A stretch of DNA of 64,000 bases, taken from Lumbricus terrestris (lineage: Eukaryota; Annelida; Clitellata; Crassiclitellata; Lumbricidae). The stretch's first letter is position 1, and each line of letters opens with the position of its first letter. The stretch lies in assembly GCA_949752735.1 (NCBI GenBank), contig OX457038.1, positions 64,241,205 to 64,305,204 of the forward strand. The letters are read 5' to 3'. The notes beneath the pieces were generated by a model, which saw only the letters and a program-made list of their open reading frames with translations, was not told where the DNA came from and searched no databases. The position numbers were made by a program, and so were the translations under genes. Below are positions 1-10,065 of the stretch, one piece after another.

Positions 1-292
1 GGTCGAGGCGGCTCAGCACAAATGCAAGGACAAGAGATGCTGCAGCTTTAGGTCAGAGAGCGAGCAATGACCCTGAGCTGCCGCAGTTGGTAGCAGCAGC
101 TGCGACATCGATCATGTGCCTAATTATTTATAGCACGTGGTGTTAATTTAGTGGGCGGCGGCGTGAAAGAAGGCAATTAGGCTAATTAGAATTTAATTGC
201 GTTCGTTCTCGTGGCCGCCTGCCTGAATTCTTTCAAAACAACGTAAAATTAGAAAGGAAGCAGAAATTAAGATAGCCTGCCGAGTTTAATTT
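1..292. other. Non-coding, nothing recognised
   Basis: No coding region, RNA gene or clear repeat is visible here. The last 8 bases (285-292, tttaattt) are the left target-site duplication of the next element. Confidence 0.5.
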
Positions 293-582
293 CATGGGCG
301 GAGACCTAGGGGAGGACAGGGGGGACGGTCCCCCCAATAAAAGTGTTGGGGGGACGGCCCATGCATTTGCCCCCCCCCAATGTTTGAGCGTCAAGACTTT
401 TTGGGGCGGCGAAAATAGAAAATTTCGTCGAGATTTGGCCGGATGACTAAAAAAAAAGGTCATCAACTTTTTTTGGCGGCGAAAAGAATTTTTTTTCCAG
501 GTTTCGCCGGTCGTCAGAAATTTTTCGGAAGATTTCGCGTCTTTCCGTCCCCCCCAATTCTCGGCCCAGGTCTCCGCCTATG
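293..582. mobile_element. hAT-like MITE, 290 bp
   Basis: The ends are inverted: catgggcggagacctagg on the left and ccaggtctccgcctatg on the right. Direct 8-bp duplications tttaattt flank it (285-292 and 583-590), the duplication length typical of hAT transposons. The inside is rich in G and C runs and carries a GATGACT...AGTCATC-type hairpin (about 440-465). No transposase is encoded, so it is non-autonomous. Confidence 0.8.
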
Positions 583-884
583 TTTAATTTGAAAATAAGT
601 GGGCCTAGACCTAAACCAATCGAAAATTGATATCAAAGAGTTGAAAATAACTAGGCTATATATAGGCCTAATTGATGCAGACATAGGTCTAGGCCTCATT
701 ATAGTCTATTATAATTAGGCCTGATTGTGTTTGTTCTTTCACGCACAGGTTCATTAGATCATTAGATCTACCATCTAGTAGGCTACACAGCAAAGTAAAA
801 CTAGAATCGAAAAAAAACCGATTGCCTTAGTAGGTCTACATAGGCCTAAACTATATAGGTCTAAAAAGAATTTTAAAAACAGGA
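583..884. other. AGGCCTA-rich non-coding DNA
   Basis: No gene is seen. The stretch is dense in AGGCCTA/TAGGTCTA-type words, a pattern that recurs through the window's intergenic DNA. Confidence 0.5.
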
Positions 885-892
885 GCGTGCGT

Positions 893-2074
893 CATGGGCG
901 CCCGCAGAAATTTTTGCAGGGGGGGGCAAAATTTTAAAGATGGTCACAGTTAAATTTCTTAGTCGCAAGAGCTTAAAAATTGCAAAGCACAGCACGGGTA
1001 TTTTTCAAAGAGGTTTCTTAATGCATATTTCTTAGCTTCATTTTGTGTAGGCCTATCATTTTCAATATGAATAGTTTTCTTAGTGCAAAGAAATTTATTA
1101 AAAATCAAAAGTAGAATGTTAAAAAGTAGATTTTTAAAGGGGTGGCAATATAATGAATGAATGAATAAATGAACAAAAAATAGGTATCAGTTTTAATTAA
1201 AGGGGCAAGTGCTCCATCAAGTTACTTCTATATTTCAATCGTAATTTCTAAACTTCTAAAGTGTCACTCCAAAGTCAATTGTAGGGCACCAGCTTCTTCA
1301 GAAGCGATGCATCGAGACAGCAGGCTGTTCAAAGGGGTAGTCAAGAAAGAGGTCCGAGTTCAATAGCCAGAGGGTCAGATGTTAATGCAGGTGTCGTTTA
1401 AGAAGGTGAAGGATCCCGAGGATCAGAAGAATGGGGTATTAAGTATTCTTTTTAACAGACGAGACGTTGGTTTTGGGATAAAATCTTGAGGCGTGATAAC
1501 CAGAGCCAATTATCCAAGTTTCTCCTCAGCTTGACCTAATTAAATTCTGAACTGGCAGCATGCAAAATGGACAAAATGCAGCCTGACTTACAACAGACTT
1601 GATTCCATATATAATTAACGCTGGTGAATACGTAGGTCTGTCTTACTTAATTTCATTCAGGTGTTTATAAATTTCAAATTTTTACATTAGGCCTAGTGTA
1701 ATTTATCGATTACTAATTTTTTGTGCAGTTGTGAAAAATTGCATTAGTCTACTGTAACAGCGAGATTCCAGTCAAGTAGGCCATAATCGATAGGAATACT
1801 ATTTGCATGGGCACCCGCGGGAGGGTTAAAGTCATTGTTACCGTTTTCAGCAAGAACTTTAAAAAAATGCAAGGCAGAAAATGAAGAGCCTCTATATTTC
1901 TAGAGAGATTTCTATACTTCAATTTCTGACTTTCACTTAAGTGTATCATTTGTAACAATAGTATTTTAATGGGAAGAAATTTCTTAAACCCCAAAAGTAG
2001 TAGTTAAAAACATAGGTGTCAATTTTCCAGGGGGGGCAAGTGCCCCCCCTTGCCCCTGTGTGCGGGCGCCCATG
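893..2074. mobile_element. hAT-like non-autonomous element, 1.2 kb
   Basis: The inverted ends are catgggcgcccgca and tgcgggcgcccatg, flanked by the exact 8-bp duplication gcgtgcgt (885-892 and 2075-2082). The inside has no transposase. At about 1240-1312 it carries a LINE 3' tail in minus orientation, similar to those at 2989, 17560 and 49945, so a LINE end was captured or inserted there. Confidence 0.78.
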
Positions 2075-2082
2075 GCGTGCGT

Positions 2083-2988
2083 GCCTCTTGCATCAACGTG
2101 CCGGGCTCCCTTGTAACCTTCTTGTTCACAAGTTGTTCGGATCAGTCAAGCGCTCCCCCCCAAGTCCAATTTTGCGTGAAAATTAGTAGGCTAATTACCA
2201 CCACTATAATACAGACACACGGGCAAACCCACCACTACATAGGCTATTAGTTATCAATCATAGCTTTATTGGGTAGGCTAAGGCCTAGGCTACTAAAAGA
2301 GTCTCCAGCATAGGCGTAAATTAGGCGATAATAAGCAGAAATTAAAATAAGCATAAGTAAACATTACCGACAAACACTTGATCGATCGCTGACATCTGCG
2401 GCTATATATATAGTCTGCATAACATGTAGAAAATACAGATATTTAACGTTTAGCTCGCATGCGTCATGACCTAGAACGTACAAATCCAATCAAACAGTCT
2501 GTTGAAAGAAATTGAAACAAGAATATTGCCCTTTGGCTGAGCAGCCCGTCTGGGTCACCGCGTATATTGCTCTCCTGTCTTCGCAGTTCGACAACATATT
2601 AGGCCTAGGCCTATAGGGTCTATAGGGCGGAGCTTCGCATAGGCCTAGACCTATGTCCATAACATAGCCTAGTATAAATTATGTGGTTCGACTAGGCTAT
2701 GTCAGACATCGTGGAAAGAAAACAGGATAGCTTTTTCGCTGCTGTTTATCTCGATTCCAGGATTAGAAAGCGGACCCGATTGGCGGGAAAATGTTGATGC
2801 GCATGAACAGATGCCATTTAATTAGAAACGGCGCAATACAAGTTGTGCTACAATAATATTCAATCACACGAATATACGAACGATAAATCGCACGATAATA
2901 ATTATTGCTTGTGCATACGCTGGCGATAAAAGCGAGTGGACTGAAGTAACTTTCTCATTAACATATGATATATAGCCTAAGCCGGTGC
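2083..2988. other. Non-coding, AGGCCTA-rich
   Basis: No coding region or RNA gene is supported. Clusters of AGGCCTA words occur at about 2275-2300 and 2600-2700. Confidence 0.5.
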
Positions 2989-3040
2989 CCCGCGCTTGGC
3001 TTTCGAGCAGCACTTCAGAAGTTTGGGGATTACGATTAGG
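2989..3040 (+). mobile_element. LINE 3'-end fragment
   Basis: This short piece matches the dispersed LINE 3' tail seen at 49945 (plus strand) and at 17560 (minus strand). It ends in gattacgattagg, the simple-repeat tail of this family. A hAT element has inserted directly into that tail. Confidence 0.6.
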
Positions 3041-3379
3041 CAGAGGCGGGTCAAGGGGGCAATCCGGCCATGGCCCCCCATTTAGAAATTTCTTTATTTT
3101 TGACCAGCAATTCTGGGACGGAAAGTTGAAGTCCCCCACCCCCATGAGCAGCTCCGTAGGCCCTCCCACGCTCAAGGGGTCCGTACAAGATGTTTGTAAG
3201 ACTAAAAAAGGTTATCAACTATTTCGGCGGATAAAATGATAAAAAAAATCTTGTGAATTCGAGACAAAAGACTAAAAAAGGTCATCAGATTTTCGGCGAC
3301 CAAGACGAACATTTTCCCCCTGCTCCATCCCAAGACCGAAAATTGTGGCCCCCTTCGGAAATTTCTGTATCCGCCCTTG
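3041..3379. mobile_element. hAT-like MITE, 339 bp
   Basis: The termini cagaggcggg and ccgcccttg are imperfectly inverted. The 8-bp duplication cgattagg is exact on both sides (3033-3040 and 3380-3387). The inside holds the recurring 'actaaaaaaggtcatc' hairpin module. It is non-autonomous. Confidence 0.78.
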
Positions 3380-3387
3380 CGATTAGG

Positions 3388-3634
3388 ATATTACATGCTG
3401 TGGTTGCGGCCATGCCTTGCCTATAGTGCCTGGACAGCGGTATTGCAGCCAGTACGATGTGTCAGTGAACTGCAGGTCTAATTCTTTGTGTGCAGTGATT
3501 GAATACTGTCGGTAAATCTATTTTGCACACTATTCGTATTCGGTCGATCGGGTCGAATAGTTGGTTCAATTATTCGTTTTCGGCCGAATAGTAATAATCA
3601 CATATTCGGTACAGCACTATTACATATATATATA
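3388..3634. other. Non-coding DNA
   Basis: No gene is visible. The stretch has several attcg-type words (3530-3605) similar to the tcacgaatatt subrepeats of the element at 43618. Confidence 0.4.
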
Positions 3635-4605
3635 CACCGTGTCTCAATAAAAACTGTGCAGAATTGTTTTTGTCAGAACTTCGTCAAATTTCCACCAATC
3701 TTAATAACTTTTGGTAGGTAGACGGCAAAGTGGCTGAAATTTCATGTTATATATAAATTTTCCACCTCACCTGACTCATTTCATCGCACTACCTTGTTAA
3801 ACACAGATGTACCAATTTTTCATATAACGCATAGATTTTATTACCTGCAACAAATTATCTGACGACTGAATTAGCACGCACTAAAGTAAAATATGGTTTA
3901 CTTAGCAGAGTGTTTTAATAGCCATGACAGATCTGCTTAAAAGTGTTAGAATTGGTGCTCGAAATGTGCCCCGTATATACGGACACAAGCTCTTAGACGG
4001 CGACGCAACTGGCCGATAGCAGCATCAATGATGCTGGTCAAAGCGCGCCCACTCGTCAAGCAGGAGCGTTTTTGAGTTCGTCGACGTTGGCTATTCTGGA
4101 CCGGTAAACATCCTGCAGCACACTCCATATGCTATAGTCGACTGGATTAATATCCAGTATATTCGGTGGCCACAGTATTGGAGAGATGAAGTCGGGCGTC
4201 TCTCGCTCCAGGAAAGAGACAAGTGTCGCGCGCTTGATGCGCCGGGGCGCCATCCTGTTGAAAGACAATAAACTCGCCCTGGGATATCCGGCGTATGTCT
4301 GACGGTATCTTCTGGGCAAGAAGGTTGTCGCGATAGTAGGCCTATGCCCCATTCACTTTGACATCCGGCTCGATGCAATGGATTTCAGTGCAGCCAAGCT
4401 TCGAGACGCCGTAATATGAAAAATTGGTACATCTGTGTTTAACAAGGTAGTGCGGTGATATGATTCAGGTGAGGTGGAAAATTTATATATAGCATGACAT
4501 TTCAGCCATTTTGCCATCTACATATCAAAAGTTTTTAAGATTGGTGGAAATTTGACGAAGTTCTGACAAAAACAATTCTGCACAGTTTTTTTTTGAGACA
4601 CGGTG
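3635..4605. mobile_element. Decayed mariner-like transposon with ~190-bp TIRs
   Basis: Inverted ends start caccgtgtctcaataaaaac on the left and match tttttgagacacggtg on the right. A TA dinucleotide lies on each side, as expected for Tc1/mariner. The similarity between the arms runs for about 190 bp (3635-3826 against 4413-4605). A broken transposase lies between them on the minus strand. Confidence 0.88.
3946..4380 (-). pseudogene. mariner transposase remnant (frameshifted)
   Basis: On the minus strand three overlapping frames read as pieces of a mariner/IS630-type transposase. One frame holds FQQDGAPAH with the second catalytic Asp (about 4262-4236). Another holds LERETPDF and NPVDYSIW (about 4220-4120), the region of the third catalytic acid. 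A third ends in GAHFEHQF followed by a stop at 3946. At least two frameshifts separate them, and the motif around the third acid is altered (PNILDINPVDY), so the copy is inactive. The N-terminal DNA-binding part is missing. Confidence 0.82.
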
Positions 4606-4621
4606 TATATATGGGCATTAT

Positions 4622-4624
4622 TTG

Positions 4625-4668
<44 letters not shown>

Positions 4669-4677
4669 TGTGTGTGT
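4622..4677. repeat. (GT)n microsatellite
   Basis: A nearly pure tg/gt dinucleotide run with a few substitutions, just outside the mariner-like element. Confidence 0.9.
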
Positions 4678-4785
4678 ATAAAGACAAATTATAATGTAAA
4701 ATTGTGTAGGGCTTCCCACTGACATCTACACAAAGGTTTCTGAGCAAGTAAACTGCAACGAGTGTAATTAATAATGATTTCTTTA

Positions 4786-4982
4786 TTGAGCCACGGTGTA
4801 GAAGCGTGCACCGTAACCAAGGCATAGCCTACATATAATTATATAGACCAGCAGAGTATCGCCTCATCGCTAGCATATATATATATATAGAATATGTATA
4901 TATATAGTATAATGTATATATAGAATATGTATATATATATAGTATGTGTGTATATATATATAGTATATATATACTTGGCCTA
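4786..4982. repeat. TA-rich simple repeats beside a transposon end
   Basis: The word tgagccacggtgta (about 4788-4801) resembles the terminus of the element at 3635-4605 and may be a relic of a second mariner copy. It is followed by (TA)n and tatatagtatatg repeats from about 4876 to 4972. Confidence 0.45.
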
Positions 4983-6784
4983 CCATACAGCCGACATTGT
5001 TTCAATCGAGCTCAAGCTTCCATCCATTTCTAAATAATGAATTGTGTACTTAAACATCCGGCCAACAGCTGGCCTACGCCTAATATTAATATAATAATGC
5101 ATTAGCGCTTTCGTGACCGCATTTCTGGTACTCATAGCCTTATAGGCCTACTGTATTTTTTAGATAAATGTTCACAGGTGATCGGCAGAGGTCGAATTGA
5201 TTTCTCGCCAGGCCGAGCACAACATTTTGGTTAATCGTGAACTAGGCCTACAGCTTAGGCCTAATGTAACGACATTAAAATTTAAATGTCACCGTAATTA
5301 AACGGCCATCTAAAACTGGTAGGCCTGCTAGGTTCAATTGACACGTGTTTTGACGCCAGTATGCCACTGTATGTGGGCCCACTTAGATAAGCCTATTGCA
5401 AAACAATATTTATATTAGGCCTATGGCGCCATTAAAAAACACTGGCAAACTCCGCAGCAATTAGGCCTAGCCTAATACCGGCGTAGCATAGGCCTATAGA
5501 TAGCCTAGGTCTAGGCCAAGGCCTAATTATCGCAGATCTCAGTCCAGTTTCAAATAGGCCTAGGCCTTATCTAATAATTAATTAATCAAATAGATTAACG
5601 TGCATTGGTCATAGCACAATCATAGGATTCATGGCGTACACGACATTGTAGGCCACATAACAGAAATATTCTCGTGATGGCTGAATAACGCTTACCGTAC
5701 AACTTCACGTGCGACTGTTGGAAAATTTCACTGTCATCAACTCCACCGTTGTAAAGCGTTCGTGGTAGGCCTACACTTTTCAAAGTTATGTCAAGTGCGT
5801 ACCCGAATTAAACATTCCACTCGTAGCAGATTCAGTCCGGAAATTGTACCAGCCTAATACTTACAATATTTTACATTCGAACAATCTGTAGAAGGTTACC
5901 CGTAGCAGTCCTTGCTGTTACACTGTCAGTAAATTACAGATTCCTAGCACTTAGCCTAAATTCGAGCGTCATGTGTTTTGCATCTGCGTTTTCAACGATG
6001 CATGCAGCTTAGCCTATTAGATGCGGTTCTACAGTTTCAACGCCCCTTGCTGGAAGCATTCTCAAGACCGTAGGCCAATGTTTTCGCCGCAACGTGCGGA
6101 TTAGCGCTAGCCTACCGTAAAGGCCTAAACAGACAGCAGCCTAAAGGCCCACTTCGGTAAACCAATAGATTGACTGGATTGTTCAAATAGGACTACCCGC
6201 CGCTATTTCGGCAACGAGTTTCACAGTTTGAGAATAATAATTATTGCAGCTTGAAGATCAGTGCGCATGTTGATAACGCACGCCGTCAACAATGGAAAAT
6301 TCCATTCGCCAAGAAACCAGATGCGTGTAACGTCTGCAAACAGTGCAGAGAGTGCGAAACGCGGTGTGGCCACTGGACATAATACTGTGTTGCAGCTGTG
6401 TTGGTCGGTTGCCGACTAGGCGTGCATTGGCTCAACGCGCGAATGAGATGGATGGATCAACAGCAGTGGTAACGGAAACTTACACGTCGTTTAGTAAGCT
6501 GACGGCTTTGGTAACGGTGCCATTAAATTTACGATTATCATCAGACACAGGGTTGACAGGTTGCTGCGAAAAACGCGAGTTGGGCTCCTTTTCAAAGCGC
6601 TCGCGACTATTATTTTCGTTTTCGCGACCTCACGATATTTTGGGCTCCTTTTGAAAAATCCCGCGCTCGCGAGGGCGACATTGTGAACTCATAATTTGAC
6701 CTTTAGGTGACCTGTATGTCGTGTGGCTAACTTAATAAACAATTCAAGCTCGATTGCAAACTGTCTACTCCATGGGTCAAAACT
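4983..6784. other. Non-coding DNA, no gene recognised
   Basis: About 1.8 kb without a credible exon. AGGCCTA words are very dense at 5085-5560. The segment at 6540-6680 has cgcgag/ctcgcg words and two copies of tgggctccttttcaaa/tgaaaa. Confidence 0.45.
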
Positions 6785-7130
6785 AATCGCAATCGTAATC
6801 TCGAGACTTCTACAGCGCCCACAAAAGCCAAGTCGCGGGAACCAGCTTATTCACAGGCGCTCAATCAAAACAAAATTGATAGGCAGCGGGTCAAGTCCGG
6901 AGAGTCAGGCAGGCAGGCAGATAGATGGACGGCTAAGGTGGGTGATGTAACACTGTGTTTAGAGTTGAAATGGCGATGAATGTGAGGAGAAGAGGAAGAA
7001 TCAGGATAGGATTTTTGAAAGAGCAATGTTTTCAGTTTTGAGTGAAAGACCTGCGGGGAGATAGCGAGAGGTGGAGTTTTGATGGTGAGTTCGTATGATG
7101 GGTCGGAAGTTTGCCGAAGTGCTGGCGGAC
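6785..7130 (-). mobile_element. LINE 3' UTR fragment, copy A (interrupted)
   Basis: The order of sequence blocks (simple tail at 6785, then gcgcccacaaaagccaag, accagcttattcac, later ttttgagtgaaagacc) follows that of the LINE copy at 17546-18146, whose minus-strand frame encodes a reverse-transcriptase C-terminus. The fragment stops at 7130 and resumes at about 17493, because a MITE has inserted into the word gctggcgga, present at both junctions. Only the 3' untranslated part is seen. Confidence 0.6.
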
Positions 7131-7826
7131 AGGCCTGTTTTTAAGACATTTTTAGAACTGCACAACCAGTGGCGTCTACCAATGGAAGGGTTGGGAGAAC
7201 GTTCTCCCACGGTTTCTGAATGTGGGGGGGTTTGACGTTTTTCCGGTGTAAATTGGGGGGGTTGGTGAATTTCTATTAAATAAAGGCCTGGAATACGAAA
7301 ATTATTATTTGTGCATCATTTATGTATCGAAAAACATTATTACCTTGGAGTAACGAACCCACGGTTCGCATAATGTCACTTATATTTGGTAGGGAGCAGG
7401 ACAACTCATAGACATTAGTGTCAGTCAGGTCCCTGGCATACAAGGGTGGAACACACCCATTCGGGATTGACCTCTTATCGCTAATCACGTTTACTGACGG
7501 AGCCAAGCCGAAGCCCCACCCTTGGCAGGTGATGAAGGCAACAAAATTAATGATTGCGACGGTCGCGCAGCAAAGAATCAAACGACCCGTTTGACACTTG
7601 CTGTGCACGTGTAGCCTACCCCAGTCTTCGGACAGTGGTCCCTTCTGTAAAAGTAGCCTAAGCCTAATGAAGCTAATAACAGATGTTTCGCATTAGATTC
7701 CCAGCCAGCATATCGCTGAAATGGATAAGAGCAGCTCTGATGTAAAGCAGAGTCTTTCCATGCAATATAGAGATGCAGCCATAAGTGCAGGAAGCTAGAT
7801 GGTAGTCATTATGCAATATACATGGT

Positions 7827-8034
7827 AGTAGTGGGTATAGTGAGATTACTACCTCAAGGGTATACTGAGAGTACTGCCTCAGCAATTAAAAAACCATTAA
7901 AAGACTGCCTCAGCAATTAAAAAGTCATTAGTCACGCCCATTAGTCACGCCCCCCAGTGAGCTAGTAATCCTAATTAATATTCATGTAAAATAGTCACGT
8001 GACTAATTAATATTCATGAATGCAGTGACGTCAT
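7827..8034 (+). repeat. Left terminal inverted repeat of the PolB element
   Basis: Pairs with 16079-16243. The first 63 bp are identical. After that the left arm carries an extra ~45 bp that includes a second copy of actgcctcagcaattaa. Further in, both arms share tcatgtaaaatagtcacgtg, the palindrome gtcacgtgac and atgaatgcagtgac. Confidence 0.9.
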
Positions 8035-8345
8035 ATTCGAGAACTTTCTGGACCATTCCAGAAGGACTATTGTTGTTTGTCCGTCTGTTTGTATGTCTGC
8101 CTGTCTGTCTACCTGTCTGTGTGTATACCTACGTGAGTAAGAGGTCGTTAATGATGTAGCTTCGGGTGATGGTTTTATTAGATGCGATAAGGATCTCTAC
8201 GGCGCCATAACACACATGAACTGACTGTCTGCATACCTAAGTGCTTAAGAGTTCATTAGTGACGTCATCGTTCTGGAACTTTCGATAATTAGCGTTCTAG
8301 AACATTCAGGTCTTTTCCAGAATTCCAAAAGATAGTTCCGCTGTA
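8020..8345. repeat. Left subterminal repeats with TGACGTCA motifs
   Basis: Two copies of the palindrome TGACGTCA (8026-8033 and 8260-8267) lie next to ttctggaac/ccattccagaag-type words and tgtctgcctgtctg runs. The same words occur, inverted, in the right subterminal region. Possible roles are promoter, transposition-protein or origin recognition; this is inference. Confidence 0.65.
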
Positions 8346-8531
8346 TGTAAAAGAAAGTAGATCCTCACACATTTCTTATATTGAATCAGCTCGTATGGAC
8401 ACAGATTAACATTATGGTGTGCTATGTATTAATGCGCCGCAGCTATTATAAAAATTCACCCTTTTCACACTGCTTCATTCGACAACGATATCGCAGAGGG
8501 CATTCTTCATCTCTTTACGAAGCTATCTGCT

Positions 8532-9343
8532 ATGGATCTGAAAATGAAGACCGAGAAACCTTGGAACGTTGCAAGATCTACAATGATTCCAAAAACAGTG
8601 AGTATTTTAATTTTGTTTTTGTGTATACAGAATAAAGCGTTTGTAAGATCTTGTGATGACACTTGAGAGCTTGTTTGCAGTAAGAATATGTAATGTTACT
8701 TGAGTACTTCTTCTTCTTCTTCTTCTTCGCAATCCATACACTCTGTGCTATAGCTAGAGATGAAACTTTATTTGTATCAGATTCTATTATATTGAAATTC
8801 TTGTTTTCTTTGGATTTGTAGACTGGCACTCATATGTTTAAAGAGTCCATTGGGAACAACCGATATCTAACTGCGAGCGTCTACAAGGACGAATTGATGG
8901 TGCACATTCGAGAATATGATGAGATGAACAACCAATCGTATCCAACGAAAAAGGGAGCATCATTCAACAAGTCAGCATGGGTGAGATTCCTCGGTCACTT
9001 CGATGAAATGGAGAGAAACGTTGATCTACTCAGAGCGAATCAGCCGGTTGACTATTATCAGCATGTGGGAGGCCGGTACTACGTCTCTATCAACCAAGCC
9101 TACAAGTGTGTGAACATTCGGCGCTATTTTCTCCCTCCAAACACCACTACGGAACGTCCAACTCGTAGCGGCATCGCTCTTCGATTGGCAGAATGGGACA
9201 ATCTTCTTCAGAAAATCCCCATCTTGCACGAACGTTTACCCGAACTGAAAAGCGCCACATCGTGCAATGGCGTCTTAGATCACTTGAATCAGTTGGACTA
9301 TTTGAATTGTAACATGTGTAATCCTTTCCAGACTAAATATTAG
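8532..9343 (+). CDS. Tandem PC4-like (p15/SUB1) single-stranded-DNA-binding protein
   Basis: Two coding exons, 8532-8597 and 8822-9343, joined in phase 0 (donor ACA|GTGAGT, acceptor TTTGTAG|ACT), give 195 residues. Two PC4-like units follow each other. The first spans about residues 35-92 (MVHIREY, then PTKKG and a conserved W). The second spans about 107-163 (CVNIRRYF, then PTRSGIAL and a W). Cellular PC4 has one such unit, dimerises and binds single-stranded DNA; a tandem protein could act as an intramolecular dimer. Lying beside a protein-primed polymerase, it may coat displaced strands during replication or act in transcription; both are inference. A C-terminal Cys pair (CNMC) is present. 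The intron holds a TTC microsatellite. A variant poly(A) signal, ATTAAA, lies near 9432. Confidence 0.78.
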
Positions 9344-10065
9344 CATTTACGCAAAGGGACCTTTCGAACATTACATTAGATTTTCAATAGTATACTTCTT
9401 TTTTGTTGTTGTCATTAATCTTTGGCTGTTGTATTAAATGTTAATTAAACCTTTTCTTCGTTGCATTTATTGAACTCTAGATAGCTGAGTTGAAGTTAAG
9501 TAAGAGTAAGAGTAAGAGTAAGAGTAAGCAAGGTATGGGCTTTAAGTCTAAACTGATGAGTTTAACTATTAGTAAGAAAAACGCAAATTCAACGGTTTGA
9601 TAACTTTTTCCAACACAAGAAAACTTAAGCAAAAATGATACAAGTAGCAGTAGTGTCTTTTTTCCAATATACAAGCAACAATGTTCTTTCCTTTATACAA
9701 TATTGTCAATGTCCTTTCCACTATACAATTAAAACATATTCATGTGTTATTGTTCTTTCCCACACACACAGCTAAAATATTAACTTTTTTCCCAACACAA
9801 GCAGAAATAATACAAGTAACATATGTGTCCTTTTTCCAATATACAAGCAACAATGTTCTTTCCATTATACAATTGTCAATGTCCATTCCAATATACAATT
9901 AAAACATATGTGGATGTCAATGTTCTTTCCAACACACAGCTAAAAATATAAACAAGTGGTAGTGTTCTTTCTCCAATCCACATAACCTTTTCCAGCATGA
10001 ATATCTCCAACGTATTATACAATATTTACAATTTGAATTTACAGTGAGTTTATGGATCAGAAGGA
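9344..10065. repeat. Tandem repeats between the convergent element genes
   Basis: This gap holds a 6-bp array (gtaaga, about 9498-9530) and then two to three diverged copies of a ~165-bp unit built from caatgttctttcc, ctatacaattaaaacatat and acacacagctaaaa (about 9660-9960). No coding potential. It probably contains both transcript ends. Confidence 0.65.

Noticed and set aside
7276..7608. 110-codon minus-strand frame in the hAT left part
   Set aside because: No hAT transposase motif, and composition like the surrounding non-coding DNA.
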